A stretch of 64,000 nt of DNA from Cotesia glomerata (Eukaryota > Arthropoda > Insecta > Hymenoptera > Braconidae). The translations under genes and the position numbers were made by a program. Every line of letters starts with the position of its first letter. The first letter of the stretch is position 1. This document shows positions 34,142-45,270 of this stretch, piece by piece. The notes under the pieces are model-generated. The model was not told where the DNA came from, ran no database searches, and worked only from the letters and a program-made list of their open reading frames with translations. Where the stretch lies: the NCBI RefSeq assembly GCF_020080835.1, contig NC_058161.1, positions 18,527,603 to 18,591,602 on the forward strand, given 5' to 3'.

Positions 34142-34345
34142 TTAAATTTTTTTTATTTTTATAGAAATAATTATATATAATTACATCTAATTATATATGA
34201 TTATGTATGATTAGATCTGGCCAATTTTCAGGTCTAATTATATATAAGTGATTATATATAACTATATATGATTAGGCAAATTCATTTTTTCCCGGGCTTT
34301 GAGTGCTTGAGATTACTGATAGGCAGTTCGATTAAGTCATTAAGT

Positions 34346-34399
34346 ATGAAATGAGCGGGAAGTTGCAGGGATGGCCTTTAGGGTCAACCGTTTTCCTAA
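34346..34399 (+). mobile_element. 3' fragment of the TTAACTTCCCG element
   Basis: Only the last ~50 bp, GCGGGAAGTTGCAGGGATGG to GTTTTCCTAA, are present. Confidence 0.75.
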
Positions 34400-36335
34400 T
34401 TTTTTTCAATATTAACCTCCCAACTTTAACGAATGAAAAACTATACACAAGAAACTTGGATTATTGTAAAATATAAAAAAATTTAATAATAATACACTAC
34501 CGATATAATTTTAGAATTATTTAAAGTTTAATTTAATGTTTTTGACTCGTTTATCGTCAGCTATTTATTCGAATAAAGATTTGGCAACGTCGCGTCAACA
34601 GCTGAGAAAAAAGAAAAAGATAGAAATATAGTTATAGAGAGAGAAATATTTAACTCACACACTCATCCACATCTCTGTAATAGGTATAATCAAACGCGCT
34701 GTTGCCAAATCTGTTTATTTAATCCGGCAATTAATAAATACGAAATTCATTTTATTACTGTATTTTATTAAATAAGCAAAAATCATCAATTATTAAATTG
34801 TTCAAATTATTTTAAATTAAGATACAGAATTTTGACGAATATTGAGGAGACTGAAAGTTAAAAAAAATTTAAACATTATTTTGACTCATAAGTTACGCTC
34901 TAACCTCCTTAAGTACAGAACTTGAAATAAATGAATATTACAGGAATAATTACAGGAATAAATATTATAGGAAAAATAATAATTGTGAAAAGTGAACCGT
35001 AAAAGAGAGAAAAATGGCATTAATTAATTAAAAAATGACATCATTTATAAATAAACAACTGCAACGTTCATATATTTTATTACTAAATTGAATCGCCTTG
35101 AAAGTCTATTATTTGACAAATAGTAAAATTTAAGAAATATTTTAAAGAAAATCGATTTAAAAAAAAATTTTTTTTTTTTCTATTAATTTGAGTTATTTTT
35201 AAATGAAAGTAAAATTTTAAAGATAATGAAAAGCATTGAAATTTTTTTTTTTTTTTAATTTTCATCTTTTCTACAAAATTATTGAATTTTTCTACAAAAT
35301 TAATGAATGAACTTTTAGAAGCTGACATTTTTTTAATTTTAAAATTAAAAAAAAAATTTCCATTTTCGTATATAGAAAAAAAATTCTTGAGCTGCACTTT
35401 TTAAATCCATTTTTTTATTTTTTTTTTTTTTCAAAAAAAAAAGTCATTACTTTCTCGAAAAATTTCATAAATAATTAATAATCATCTCATTGAATATTTT
35501 CGACGATGACCTTGACAGACAACATTTATAACCTAGTTCCGCATTCCTGTCAGCTCATTACACTCTCGTACTTACACAAAATTGTTGATGATTAAACGAA
35601 ACAAAATATTTAACGTAGTTTATTCCTCGATATCAATAAATATTAATCCGAGATTTATGGGATTATTATACGACTTATCTCGAACAAAATAAACAAACTT
35701 TTCAGACGATCAAAAGGTGACAAAAAAATCAATCTTTAAAATTTTACCAATAAATTTTAATTTAAAAATTTCTGTCAGGGCTTACAAAAATAATCGATTT
35801 TTTTTTAAAAAGAATTTTTTGCAATAAATATTTTATTGTAAAAAGAATTATTGTAACGGAGAATAAAATTCGAAATTTTTAAGCGTCGCAATATTAGCAT
35901 TTTTTATTTAGCAAAGACGTAAGCAAAATTTCTCAACATTCTTTTAAAACTATTAGTGAAATGTATATGTATATTAGGTAATTCTTATTGAGATTAGTAA
36001 CTTGTTATGTAGTCGCTGGTCGTGGTCGCTCTTGAAAAAATTTTTAATCCAAAACAAAATTACCGTTAACTCCTTGAGATAAATAAATACCAATACAAAT
36101 ACTAAATATCTATCTCCGAGCGCTATTATTTGTTTTTATAAATATTTATGCTATTATTCAAATTAAATATTTTTTTTTTCAAGGATTCTTTAGTCAAAAA
36201 AAAAAAAAAAATTTGCTATTATATAAAAATTAATGTTATTTAATTAAGTAGGTCAATTTATTTTTTTTATTATTATAATAAAAAAATCAACATATTGATA
36301 GACATTGTAAAAGCAACTAGAATAAAAAAAAAAAA
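34400..36335. other. AT-rich stretch, nothing recognised
   Basis: A 104-codon open frame on the - strand (35083-35397) is Phe/Lys-rich because of A/T homopolymers and has no domain. No RNA genes seen. Confidence 0.4.
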
Positions 36336-37013
36336 TTGTACGCCTCATAGCGCGAAGCGCTTGAGGTAGTGCTTTACTCTTGACTCGTCAAGGTCAAGCA
36401 ATTTTGTGAGCTTCAAATGCCTCTATCACAACAATATTGAACTTTTACAATAATATGAGTAGACGTACATCGAGAAAACACTTTAATTAATCCATCTTAT
36501 AGTTTATAAAAATAATTATTATGTTGCTACTTTGAAAAAAAAACGTTTCGAAAAAAATTTTACGTGGACATCCGGATGTCTGTACGCTGATTTTGTATGT
36601 AAACACGATAACTCCCGAAAAAATAGATGTATCGAGACCGGGCTTTTTTTATTAGTTCCAGAATTCGATTAACTGCTGCCGTATTTAATATCAGTAGCCT
36701 AGCTTACGTAGTTTTTTTTTAAATGAATTTTTATTAAAATTCACAATGATACACACGTACAAAAAATAACTATTCTTATTTCTCTCACGTGAAAACTATG
36801 GCGCTACTTAATCAAGTTAAAATGAGATCAACCAATTATATTATTAGATTTTTTTGGGCGCGTGCATATGACAAGAAAATTAGGCGGCAATAATTCAAAA
36901 AAAATTATGAAGTACTCTATAAGAAATTAATAATTTTTTTTTCTTTCAAAAATCAATTATACAATTTATTTTTTTCTTAAAAAATAAATAAGCGTTATGA
37001 GGCATGCACTTTT
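36336..37013. mobile_element. TIR element related to TGCAYGACTCATAATGC
   Basis: The left TTGTACGCCTCATAGCGC and right GCGTTATGAGGCATGCA are inverted and resemble the ends at 5046 and 52739. Non-coding. Confidence 0.5.
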
Positions 37014-37638
37014 AAACAAATTATTAAAAAGATAAAATTTTATGATTTATCACTCATTGTTCATTAAAAGGTAATCAATTACCGTTTTATAAAAAGTCTT
37101 CTATTATTTTTTTATAAAAAAATCTTCAACACCACTCAGGCTTGAACCATTGTTCGTGCATCCTTTTAAATAAAAATTATCAATCATAAAAACTTCAACA
37201 GTCTACGATTAAATCCCTATTATTTAAAACAGACTACTTAAATTAATTTTTTCTCCCAATTTTTTACATTTTAAGTCACCATTAGACTAATAACATCAAT
37301 AACTTTTTTTTTACTATTAAATTTATCCAGTTAACTCAGTGAGTTTTTCTACATCCGGTGCCCAATCTCGGAAAACTCTTTAGGCGATGATAAAAAATAC
37401 AAGTAAGTATCAGACAATCAAACAATACACAATGAAAAAAAAAAAAAAAAGTTCCAAGTCATAGCGAATATATTAAGAAGAAAATATATTTATTACACTC
37501 GATGCGTAGAAGTAACTGGTTCTGTAGCGACCTTAAACTATAAAAACCTCGGTTATAAAATAATTTATTAATGATTGGAATATCAAGTTAATAAATTATA
37601 TGATTTAGGAAAAAAAAAAATTTCATTTGTAATTGCTG
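37014..37638. other. AT-rich stretch, nothing recognised
   Basis: No supportable feature, only poly(A/T) runs. Confidence 0.35.
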
Positions 37639-37834
37639 CACTGAGAGAAAAATTTGGTTTTTTTTAATTAGGACAATCTAGTTAAATAGCATCACTAATT
37701 ATTTCATTGAAGTTCTTATATCTAAAATTTTTTATTATATTGATTTCCAATTTATAATTACATAAAATATTTTTTGACATGTCGAGAGTAAAGCACTACC
37801 TCAACGCTTCACTTTTGAAGCGTACAATATTTGG

Positions 37835-37910
37835 ACACCCCGGAACGGGAATCGAACCCGGTTCTTCTGGTTTTGTACCAAGGACTCTTCCAACTAAGCT
37901 ATTTGCGACA
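37835..37910 (-). tRNA. Degenerate tRNA-like segment
   Basis: On the - strand: A-box-like TAGCTTAGTTGGAAGAGTCC and B box CGGGTTCGATTCCCG. It is in the same position within its host element as the segment at 11701. The anticodon arm is degraded. Confidence 0.5.
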
Positions 37911-37935
37911 TGGTAATAATTTTTCAGTCTTTTAA

Positions 37936-38387
37936 GGGGTTACATGGGTTTCACGGTTTCAAAAAATCAATTTTTTTTTGTTTTATTAAATTCTACAACA
38001 TCTCTAGAATATTGCCCTAAAGTTTCAAATCGATCCGAATAATAGTTTCGGAGATACAGTTTTAAAAAGTTGCGCGCTCAAGGCGCTGTTGTATTGTCAC
38101 TCAAAACTTTGAACGCGTTTTTCTCAAAACTATGTTTTCAAAGACGGTTGTCAAGATTTCTCGAGAACTACTCAACCGATCTTGATGAAATTTTAGACAA
38201 GTCTTCGAGATATAATTTACAAGGTCTTGAACGAAGGATTTTTAACTTCCCGCTAAGAAAATCGAAGATTTTCAAAAATCGGGAAGTTATTGTTTTCACC
38301 CCGTTTTGCAAAAATCGAGTTTTCATCAGATCTCGACGTTTGAAGGTCACAGGAAGCTTCCCTGACTATTCCCGCGAGGTTTTCACG

Positions 38388-38420
<33 letters not shown>

Positions 38421-39517
38421 TATGTGAACCGCTTATAACTTTTGAACGGTTCGACTGATTTTATCATGGTTGGTGCCATTCGAAAGGGCTTGACCAAACT
38501 TAAATTTTGAAAACTATTTGGACCGATTCAGATCAATAGATTTTGAGAAATCTTCAAAAAACTGAAAAAAAATTTTTTTTTAAATGTGGTTTTTTTGGAA
38601 TAACTTTTAAACGGCTCGATGGTTCATTTCCAGAAACTAATCAGCTCTCAACCTCAAAAAACCACGTCGATCGCCACCAGTCCGGTCAAAATCGGTTGAT
38701 TCGTTCGAGAGATATCGTGAACGAAAGAAAACCGAAAAAAGTGTTTTTTCGGAATAACTCCAAAATTCCTAGCGCGATCAATTTGAAATTTAAGATTCTT
38801 CGTGAGGCTTGAAAAACTGCGTCGAATGCTGCCAACCGCGTAAAAATCGGTTTATTCATTCAAAAGTTATTGCGGTTTAAAAATTCAAAAAATAGTGTCA
38901 TCAAATCTCTATCAGACTGTTGAGCTCGAAGAGCTTTAAAGCATAGAAAAGCAATCTCGGAGAGCTCAAAATAACCCATAAATTGTATTTTTGAGCTCGA
39001 AGAGCTCAAAAACGTCATTGGTGCAATTTTAAGCGCCTAAGTATGGAATTAGCGGGAAGTTGCAGGGATGGCCTTCAGGGTCAACCGTTTTCCTAATTTT
39101 TTTTTTCAATTACAACTATTAAAAAAAAAAAAATGCCGCAAAATTTTAGCCAAATTTTTAATTTTTTTGTGAAAACCTCTGCCAAAAATCCAATTTTCAT
39201 TTTTTTTTTTTTTTTCCTTTGTTCAAGACCTAGTTTGAAGTCTTAACTAGAGCACATATTTTTTTTATTTCATTTCAAATAATCTTGCTAGGAGTTCTGC
39301 TGTCCACGCGGACGCATCTTTTTTCCGAGAGCTCGCCGGAAATGACGTCACATTAGCAGAGTTTTTAATATTTTTTTTTTTTCAATTTCAGTAATCCCTT
39401 ATTGAACATGTATCTTTAAGACAGTAAAAAGTTTGAATAAAATAATTCATTTTTTCTATTAAAAAAAAAATTGTTGAAAATAGGTCATTTTTTCCCGGAG
39501 GAAACCCATGTAACCCC
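37936..39517. mobile_element. TTAA-flanked Kolobok-like element, GGGGTTACATGGGTTT ends
   Basis: TTAA|GGGGTTACATGGGTTTC on the left and GAAACCCATGTAACCCC|TTAA on the right. The left interior contains AACTTTGAACGCGTTTTTCT, closely similar to AACTTTAAACGCGTTTTTCT at about 58387 in the other Kolobok-like element. No transposase remains. Confidence 0.7.
38242..39096 (+). mobile_element. TTAACTTCCCG element, copy 5 (uninterrupted reference copy)
   Basis: Full layout: 5' nested hairpin (AACTTCCCG ... AAAATCGAAGATTTT ... CGGGAAGTT), short (GT)n at 38388-38416, a body with repeated AAATCGGTT motifs, three GAGCTC blocks (38921-39010) and the 3' end GTTTTCCTAA. An 89-codon frame recurs in copies 3 and 6 but has no domain and simply follows the repeat. 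Confidence 0.85.
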
Positions 39518-39649
39518 TTAATTTTTTGTTTAACACAATAAAAAAATATTTATTAAAATATAGTCATTATAACTATTTATCTATAGTTATTTATTTTTAC
39601 AATTGTGGCGTTATAATTCAGCTAACTATACACTTTTTTTTCAGTGTGT

Positions 39650-40528
39650 TTAATCGATCGCTTATCAATAGATCGCATCGTAATAAAAAAGAAAATATTG
39701 TTATTATTAAAAAAAAAAAAACAAATATATGTCCAATAATTTTCCTTTTATGATCTTATAATTCAATAAAAATATTTTGATAAATATTAATATTAGTTGT
39801 TTACAAAAGTGTGACCAGAAGACCACGAAAAAATAAAAACACCCGCGTATAAATAAAATTTTTATGCTTTATTTTTATTTAGTTAATTTATTAACATACC
39901 TATATGAGTGTATAATGGTAATAATATTTATCTTTTTATTTATTAAGTGTTAAAATTCTTACAATGCCGGAATATTAATAATTTACTGGCTTAAGCATGC
40001 TCATATATGAGCACTTATAAGTGACTATCAATGTCGAGTGTCAGATAACTTGGAAGGAAGTTCTTTAAAAATTGCCGTCCCCGAGGCTTACTATACATGC
40101 AATTGCTTCTGTTAATATCAAGTTATGGAATATATAACGTTGTTTCTGGCGGAGTAATAAAAAAGTAAGTGTTGATATTTAATATCGCTGTAGGCAGTTA
40201 AATTTATAAATATAGGCCTTGATCTTAATGTGGAGAGATCATTACCATTATCATTAGCAGGTATGATTGATAAATTATTTAATGATGTTTTTTTGACGCT
40301 TGAATTCGTGAATTAGGCTAAAAAAATTAGCACGTAGGAGAATAAATCCATAAAAAAAAAGTTGCAACAAGAAAATTTAAAAAGATTTTGAAAATTAATT
40401 CAGAAAAAAATATTTTTTTAATTTTTTGAAATAAAATTTTATTTTTCCTTCAAATCGCAAGCAATTTTGTTTTAATAAATTTATGAGGGACCCCATTTTG
40501 CTCCTCCTTTATCCTGTAATTATTACAA
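39650..40528. other. AT-rich stretch, nothing recognised
   Basis: No gene, RNA or in-window repeat could be supported here. Confidence 0.35.
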
Positions 40529-41892
40529 GGAGATCCAAGTACCCTCCTGGTGTAAGGAATGTCTATAAAAAAATAATACGTAGAAATACTTTTGTTGTCT
40601 TAAAATTAGTTTTTAAATTAATTAATAACATTTTTGAGGAAATTTCCGAAAAAATTACTCATTAAATAATTATTAATATTTAATTAACTAATAAAAAATA
40701 TAGCACTCTGAATTACCGGTATACACTTGACAACACCGCAAGAGTTCCCTAACCTTAAAATTTATTTATGTTTACTGTTTAACTAAAATTACTACGATCT
40801 TCTAGCATTGAAATAACCGCGGTTACTTATGCTTTGGGTAACTGCGCAAGCGGTGTTGCCAAGTCAAATACAAGACTTTAAAGAACGCAAGTTCCGAGTG
40901 ATTTTTCATAAAAAATATAAAATATTCCCGTAATACGTTCGGAAAGCTAGTTTTTTTGTTGTTTTAATCGAAAGCTTATTATTTTTTCAATCAAATTCGA
41001 TGAAAATAAAATTTTTTTAAAATCGTTAATTGCATTAAATTCTTAACCAAATACACGGCTGATGGAATCTCCATTTACCTACACGGAAAAAAGTAAACTG
41101 TAATATTTACTCGGATTCTGGTTAATTTTTATAGTTTCAAACAGTAAAGCGGACATCGGGGTGGCAAAAATATAAATATTACAGAACTTAATGTAGAAAT
41201 TAGAAAAGCTACAATTTATAATTTAATATCCAAAATAAGTGATTAGTAGCTGTCACTATAGTAAATAACGACTCTTTCATCTTTAAAAATTACAGTTTCA
41301 AACAGTAAAAATTATACTTTTAAAATATACATTTTACCAATCCAAGCAAGTCAATAATTACAGTTTGATTTTTAGCGTTATGTTTAAAATTTACCATTTT
41401 ACTTTGTAAATATTGACGTCGCTTGTATTAGAAATTTACTAACTTTATTTTATACTTTTTACATATCATAAGATCATTTCTTAGGTACAAAATGATAAAT
41501 ATTAAATTCTGAATTCTTAATTATTATATTTTAACATTTTAGACATTTACATAGTGAATATTACTGTTTGAAATAGTATTTTCTTCCATGTAAAGAGTAA
41601 ATTGTAACATTTAAATGCTAAATATTGAAAAGTAAATAGTAAAATCACGATTTTACTGTTTGAAATGGTAATTTTTAGCAGTTGATCATTACTTATTATA
41701 AATCGACTGTCATTTATTACATTTTATTTTTTTCCGTGTACATGTAAAAATTAAAATTTTCAAACCTCATTATTTTATTAAATATCCCGGAAACCTACTG
41801 TTTTTTAATTTTTTCATTAATTATGAGGCTACGTAAATTGAATTTACAATTTTCAGGAAGTTTTAAAATTTGACTCCTTCGCGTGGATCTCC
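40529..41892. mobile_element. GGAGATC element, tandem copy 1, interrupted by a MITE
   Basis: Starts GGAGATCCAAGTACC and ends GCGTGGATCTCC|TTAA. It is the same family as 18477-19804 and 41897-42606. Copy 2 keeps the uninterrupted sequence at the MITE site. The left TTAA has decayed to TTACA. Confidence 0.75.
41082..41738. mobile_element. 657-bp MITE, CACGGAAAAAAGTAA ends, TA target
   Basis: CACGGAAAAAAGTAAACTGT on the left, TTTTATTTTTTTCCGTG on the right, flanked by TA. The sister copy reads CATTTACCTACATGTAAAAA across the empty site, which fixes both boundaries. Internal GTTTCAAACAGTAAA and TTTACTGTTTGAAAT motifs recur in both orientations. Confidence 0.85.
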
Positions 41893-41896
41893 TTAA

Positions 41897-42606
41897 GGAG
41901 ATCTAATCACCCTCGTCGTGTATAGAATGTCTATAAAAAAATAATACGAAGAAATACTTTTGCTATGCATCTTAACATTAATTTTTAAATTAATTAATAA
42001 CATTTTTGAGTAAATTTCCGAAAAATTTACTCATTAAATAATTATTAATATTTAATTGACTAATAAAAAATATAGCACTCTGAATTACCGGTATACACTT
42101 GACAACACCGCAAGAGTTCCCTAACCTTAAAATTTATTTATGTTTACTGTCTAACTAAAATCACTAAGATCTTCTAGCATTTAAAAAACAGCGGTTACTT
42201 ATGCGCTGGGTAACTGCGCAAGCGGTGTTGCCAAGTCAAATACAAGACTTTAAAGAACGCAAGTTCCGAGTAATTTTTCATAAAAAATATAAAATATCTC
42301 CGTAATACTTTCGGAAAGCTACTATTTTTATTGTTTTAATCGAAAGCTTATTATTTTTTCAATTAAATTCAATGAAAATAAAATTATTTTAAATCGTTTA
42401 TTGCATTAAATTCTTAACCAAATACACGGCTGGTGGAGTCTCCATTTACCTACATGTAAAAATTACAATTTTCAAACCTAATTATTTGATTAAATATCCT
42501 GGAAACTTACTGTTTTTCAATTTTTTCATTAATTATTAGGCTACGTAGATAGAATTTACAAATTTTCAGGAAGTTTTAAAAATTTTATTACTTCACGTGG
42601 TTCTCC
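41897..42606. mobile_element. GGAGATC element, tandem copy 2 (intact, 710 bp)
   Basis: Begins right after a TTAA (41893-41896) shared with the previous copy and ends GTGGTTCTCC|TTAA. Same orientation as copy 1. Non-coding. Confidence 0.8.
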
Positions 42607-42610
42607 TTAA

Positions 42611-43489
42611 TGAATTTATAATTAGTTAAAAAAAAAAATTTTATGCGTTTAACTCTTTTCCCAGCAGATTAACTCGAAAAAAAAATAAACTCAATATTAA
42701 ATATAATAGCATCTAAGATTTTTTATTTACTCAGCTATGACGCAACTGGAGAAAAATTACCGACTATATTAAAGAAATTAATAGATTTTTTCACATAAAA
42801 AATAGCGTATTTACTTTTATTACGCGCGCGCTTCCATAAATTATTTTTATGGGAAATTAGTGATGACTTGCGTCATTGAAAAAAATAATTTATATATATT
42901 TACGCGAAATTGATTATGACAAAAATGTAAATTTTAGTTAAATAAATTTAAGAATGATAGTTAAAACAGTACGTCTATAAAATGAAAGTAGTGAATCACT
43001 GTTTTATTACGTCCCACTTGCGTCAATTGAGTGAATTATTAAACTTAAAGAGGCAGATAGCTTTGATTGAATAGGTAATTTAATTTGTGAGAAACTGAGA
43101 CTATAAACATATTTCTTGCAGCGTCATAGATGATTTGTTAATTTGATATCTATTAATTTTTTTTCGGTTGCTAATCGCAACTGTCCATCATGCATCAGAA
43201 AAAAAGGGTATCCCAATGGCGTAAGCCACAATATATAAAGATCTTTTATTTGGAATATAGATTTTAATAAAAAGTTTAAAAAATAACTAAGAAATTTCTT
43301 TATAATAACAATAAGTCTCATTTATTATAGATATTATTAAGAGAATAAGCAAAATTTTGTGGCCAGTGTATTTATATCATAAAATGGGTTTTTACCTGAA
43401 GTTGTGCCTTTTCAAGGTTTCATATCATTCTCATCAATAGTCAATATTTATGATAAGTATTTAGGCTGAATTCTAAAATGCTCTATCTC
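42611..43489. other. AT-rich stretch with a short unassigned open frame
   Basis: A 65-codon - strand frame at 43124-43321 has a hydrophobic first half, but no splice signals or family that I recognise. Otherwise nothing supportable. Confidence 0.3.
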
Positions 43490-43866
43490 TAGATACATAA
43501 TTAAGAAATGACCTTGTATCTTGTGATCTATTGACATTTTCAAAGATATAAGCTCATTTCGATGTTACACTCATCGAGACCTTTCATTTGAGTACCCACA
43601 TGAATTTTTCATATATTTATATATTTTATATATATGTATATATGAAAAGTAAGAACAAATGCGTGTGGGTACTCAAATAAAAGCTCTTGATGAGTGTAAC
43701 ATCGGGATGAGCTTATATCTTTAAAAATGTCAATAATTTAGAAATGATCTTGTATTTGGTGAACTATTGACATTTTTAAAGAAATAAGCTCATCTCGATG
43801 TTAAACTTATCAAGACTTTTCATTTAAGTACCCACATCAATTTTTCATATATTTTATATATTGATG

Positions 43867-43921
<55 letters not shown>

Positions 43922-45270
43922 ATATATGAATATATGAAAAATATATCAAAAATGCGTTTGGGTACTCAAATAAAACCTCTTGATGATTGTAACATCGGGA
44001 TGAGCTTATATCTTTAAAAATGTCAATAATTTAGAAATAATCTTGTATTTGGTGAACTATTAACATTTTTAAAGATATAAGCTCCTCTCGACGTTACACT
44101 CATCAAGACCTTTCATTTGAGTACCCACATCAATTTTTCATATATTTATATATTTTATATATATGTATGTATGAAAAATATGTCAAAAATTGATGTGGGT
44201 ACTCAAATGAAAGCTCTTGATGAGTGTAACATCGGTATGAGTTTATATCTTAAAAAATGTCATAAGCTGACAAAATACAATTAAATTTCTTAATTATTAA
44301 CATTTTTTAGAACATAAGCTCATTTTTATGTTACACTCATCAAGACCTTTCATTCAAGTACCTACATCAATTTTTTATATATTTTATACATTTAATATGT
44401 ATTATATATATGGATATATGAAAAATATATCAAAAATGCGTTTGGGTACTCAAATAAAACCTCTTGATGATTGTAACATCGGGATGAGCTTATATCTTTA
44501 AAAATGTCAATAATTTAGAAATAATCTTGTATTTGGTAAACTATTAACATTTTTAAAGATATAAGCTCCTCTCGACGTTACACTCATCAAGACCTTTCAT
44601 TTGAGTACCCACATCAATTTTTCATATATTTATATATTTTATATATATGTATGTATGAAAAATATGTCAAAAATTGATGTGGGTACTCAAATGAAAGCTC
44701 TTGATGAGTGTAACATCATTATTTTATATCTTTAAAAATGTCAATAATTAACAACTGACATTGCTATCTTGTCAATTATTGACATTTTCAAAAATATAAG
44801 CTCACCCTGACATTACACTCATCGAGACTTTTCATTTGAGTAACCACATCAATTTTTCATATATTTTATATATTTATATATATTATATACATCTATGTAT
44901 ATATGAAAAATATATAAAAAATGAGTGTGGGTACTCAAATAAAAGCTCTTGATGAGTGTAACATCGGGATGAGCTTATATCTTTAAAAATGTCAATAATT
45001 TAGAAATGATCTTGTATTTGGTGAACTATTGACATTTTTAAAGAAATAAGCTCATCTCGATGTTAAACTTATCAAGACCTTTCATTTAAGTACCCACATC
45101 AATTTTTCATGTATTTTATATATTTATGTATATTATATATATGAATATATGAAAAATATATCAAAAATGCATGTGGGTACTCAAATAAAAGCTCTTGATG
45201 ATTGTAACATCGGGATGAGCTTATATCTTTTAAAAATTTCAATAATTAAGAAATGACATTGTATCAATAT
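43490..45270. repeat. Array of alternating inverted ~180-240 bp repeat units (Helitron-like family)
   Basis: The block GTGGGTACTCAAATAAAAGC plus TTGATGAGTGTAACATCGGG plus GAGCTTATATCTTTAAAAAT alternates with its reverse complement about a dozen times, separated by TATATA hinge sequences and a longer (AT)n at 43880-43930. It is related to the single units next to the hairpin ends at 13209, 20931, 31979 and 47516. Confidence 0.75.

Larger units (their letters stand above)
32685..34296. mobile_element. CCCGGGAAAAAATGAATTTG inverted-repeat element disrupting the IR exon
   Basis: The left end CCCGGGAAAAAATGAATTTG and right end CAAATTCATTTTTTCCCGGG are perfect over at least 20 bp, followed by CCTAATCATATATA on both sides. 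The arms are saturated with TATATGATTATATA-type motifs. Nested inside are a fragment of the 51618 element (about 33170-33660), a 21-bp satellite (33672-33885) and a tRNA-like segment (34074-34141). Confidence 0.75.
37639..39646. mobile_element. CACTGAGAGAAAA inverted-repeat element carrying nested transposons
   Basis: The left CACTGAGAGAAAAATTTGG matches 11527 exactly. The right end, GCGTTATAATTCAGCTAACT to TTTTTTTTCAGTG, matches 12312-12351. Between them are a tRNA-like segment and a TTAA-flanked element that itself contains a TTAACTTCCCG copy, giving three nesting levels. Confidence 0.65.

Noticed and set aside
43490..45270. Possible CRISPR array, because of regular repeats
   Set aside because: Units are inverted and degenerate, far longer than CRISPR repeats, in a eukaryotic intron-bearing genome. 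There are no cas genes.
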